7,136 bases of DNA from Lachnospiraceae bacterium. Its GTDB lineage: Bacteria; Bacillota; Clostridia; Lachnospirales; Lachnospiraceae. Positions within the stretch are counted from its first letter, which is position 1; each line of letters starts with the position of its first letter. Made by a program: the position numbers and the translations under genes. The stretch covers positions 1-7,136 of the forward strand of contig DNJM01000097.1 of NCBI GenBank assembly GCA_003489085.1, read 5' to 3'. Shown here piece by piece: positions 6,225 through 7,136 of the stretch. Below the pieces are notes generated by a model. It did no database searches. It was not told the origin of the DNA and worked only from the letters and a program-made list of their open reading frames with translations.

Positions 6225-7136
6225 TAATTCTTCCCGCTCTTTTTCGTAACCTGGTTTTCCAAGCAGCGCAAACATATTTCTCTTATAGCTTTCTACTCCT
6301 GGCTGATTGAACGGATTTACACCGGAAATATAACCGCTTACCCCGCATGCAAATTCGAAGAAGTAGAACATCTGTCCCAGATAAAACTCATTCTGTTCCG
6401 GAATCGTTACTACAAGATTCGGAACATTACCATCGGTATGAGCCAGCATAGTACCGTTCATTGCACTCTTATTTACAAAATCTACTGTCTGTCCTGCCAG
6501 ATAATTCAGTCCGTCCAGATCAACCGGTTCCTTATTGATCGTCACAGAACGCTTCGGCGTCTCTACATTCATTACCGTTTCAAACATAATCCGGCTGCCA
6601 TCCTGAATAAACTGTCCCATAGAATGCAGGTCCGTGGTGAGATCCACTGCTGCCGGGAAGATGCCCTTCTGATCTTTTCCTTCACTCTCTCCGTATAACT
6701 GCTTCCACCATTCATTAATGTAATGCAGGCTTGGTTCATAATTCGCAAGGATTTCCACCGCTTTTCCCTTACGGTGCAGGATGTTTCGGACGGCTGCATA
6801 TTTCACTGCGTCATTATCCTCGAATGCATTCTCCAGAGCCATCTGGCGTCCGGATGCTGCACCCTCCATTAATTTCTCTATATCTGCTCCACTGACTGCA
6901 ATCGGAAGAAGTCCTACTGCAGTCAGAACGGAGAATCTGCCGCCCACATCATCCGGCACAACAAAGCTTTCATAGCCTTCTTCTGTAGCCAGATTTTTCA
7001 GAGCGCCGCGCGCCTTATCCGTTGTTGCATAAATCCTTCCGGCTGCTGCCTCTTTGCCGTACTTCTTCTCCAGCATTTCTTTAAAAATTCGGAATGCGAT
7101 GGCTGGTTCTGTCGTCGTACCGGACTTGGAAATGAT
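6210..7136 (-). CDS. pgi: Glucose-6-phosphate isomerase, C-terminal part (5' end beyond window)
   Basis: Interconverts glucose 6-phosphate and fructose 6-phosphate in the cytoplasm, linking glycolysis and gluconeogenesis. The reading frame is open to the window edge, giving 308 residues. Bacterial enzymes of this type are about 450 residues, so roughly the first third is missing. The visible part begins inside the phosphate-binding SKSGTTTEPA motif (3-12 of the fragment). It holds family signature 1 around DVGGRFSVLTAVG (63-75), the YGESEGK segment with the likely catalytic glutamate (about 148-154), the DLHSMGQ histidine (171), and signature 2, GVNPFNQPGVESYK, ending in the conserved lysine at 285. 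No frameshift is seen. An internal ATG at 7076 is not the start, since conserved sequence continues upstream of it. The neighbouring regulator operon has no evident functional link beyond same-strand position. Confidence 0.97.
   Translation of the reverse strand: MISKSGTTTEPAIAFRIFKEMLEKKYGKEAAAGRIYATTDKARGALKNLATEEGYESFVVPDDVGGRFSVLTAVGLLPIAVSGADIEKLMEGAASGRQMALENAFEDNDAVKYAAVRNILHRKGKAVEILANYEPSLHYINEWWKQLYGESEGKDQKGIFPAAVDLTTDLHSMGQFIQDGSRIMFETVMNVETPKRSVTINKEPVDLDGLNYLAGQTVDFVNKSAMNGTMLAHTDGNVPNLVVTIPEQNEFYLGQMFYFFEFACGVSGYISGVNPFNQPGVESYKRNMFALLGKPGYEKEREELLKRL

Noticed and set aside
6572..6799. 75-codon minus-strand frame inside pgi
   Set aside because: It is fully inside a strongly conserved region of pgi in another frame, with no supporting signal.
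7074..7076. ATG at 7076 as the start of a short isomerase gene
   Set aside because: The frame stays open upstream and encodes the conserved SKSGTTTEPA motif, so the gene is simply cut by the window edge.

Overview
The window looks like chromosome of a low-to-mid GC Gram-positive anaerobe, most likely a gut Lachnospiraceae (Clostridia). The reasons are the purine-rich GGAGG-type ribosome binding sites, the TTG start, the protein styles (a Firmicutes-type glucose-6-phosphate isomerase, a CdaR/PucR-type regulator, an ECF sigma factor paired with a secreted beta-propeller protein) and the base composition. Genus cannot be fixed from this stretch. All five genes lie on the minus strand, so transcription runs from high to low coordinates. 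I see no IS element, CRISPR array, tRNA, rRNA or phage gene.

In transcription order: (1) 7136-6210, the C-terminal two thirds of glucose-6-phosphate isomerase (pgi), cut by the window edge. (2) A 73-bp gap with a 14-bp-stem hairpin (6158-6193), probably the pgi terminator, and a plausible internal sigma-A promoter (6197-6224). (3) 6136-5042, a CdaR/PucR-family transcriptional activator with a TTG start. (4) After 24 bp, 5017-2726, a 763-residue aconitase-superfamily hydratase of the YbhJ-like kind, ended by a textbook intrinsic terminator (2657-2700). (5) A short promoter region with an ECF-like -35/-10 pair, then 2568-2035, an ECF sigma factor. (6) Two bases further on, 2032-20, a membrane-anchored beta-propeller protein that is probably its anti-sigma/sensor.

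The window thus holds three units. Pgi is housekeeping glycolysis. The CdaR-like regulator plus hydratase form a two-gene operon that suggests regulated use or removal of a hydroxy di- or tricarboxylic acid. This is not plainly the TCA aconitase: the iron-sulfur ligands and most catalytic residues are kept, but two substrate-pocket positions differ. The sigma factor plus beta-propeller pair looks like a cell-envelope signalling cassette in which an outside propeller controls an inside sigma factor through one membrane helix. This pair and the hydratase of unknown substrate are the parts most worth a second look.
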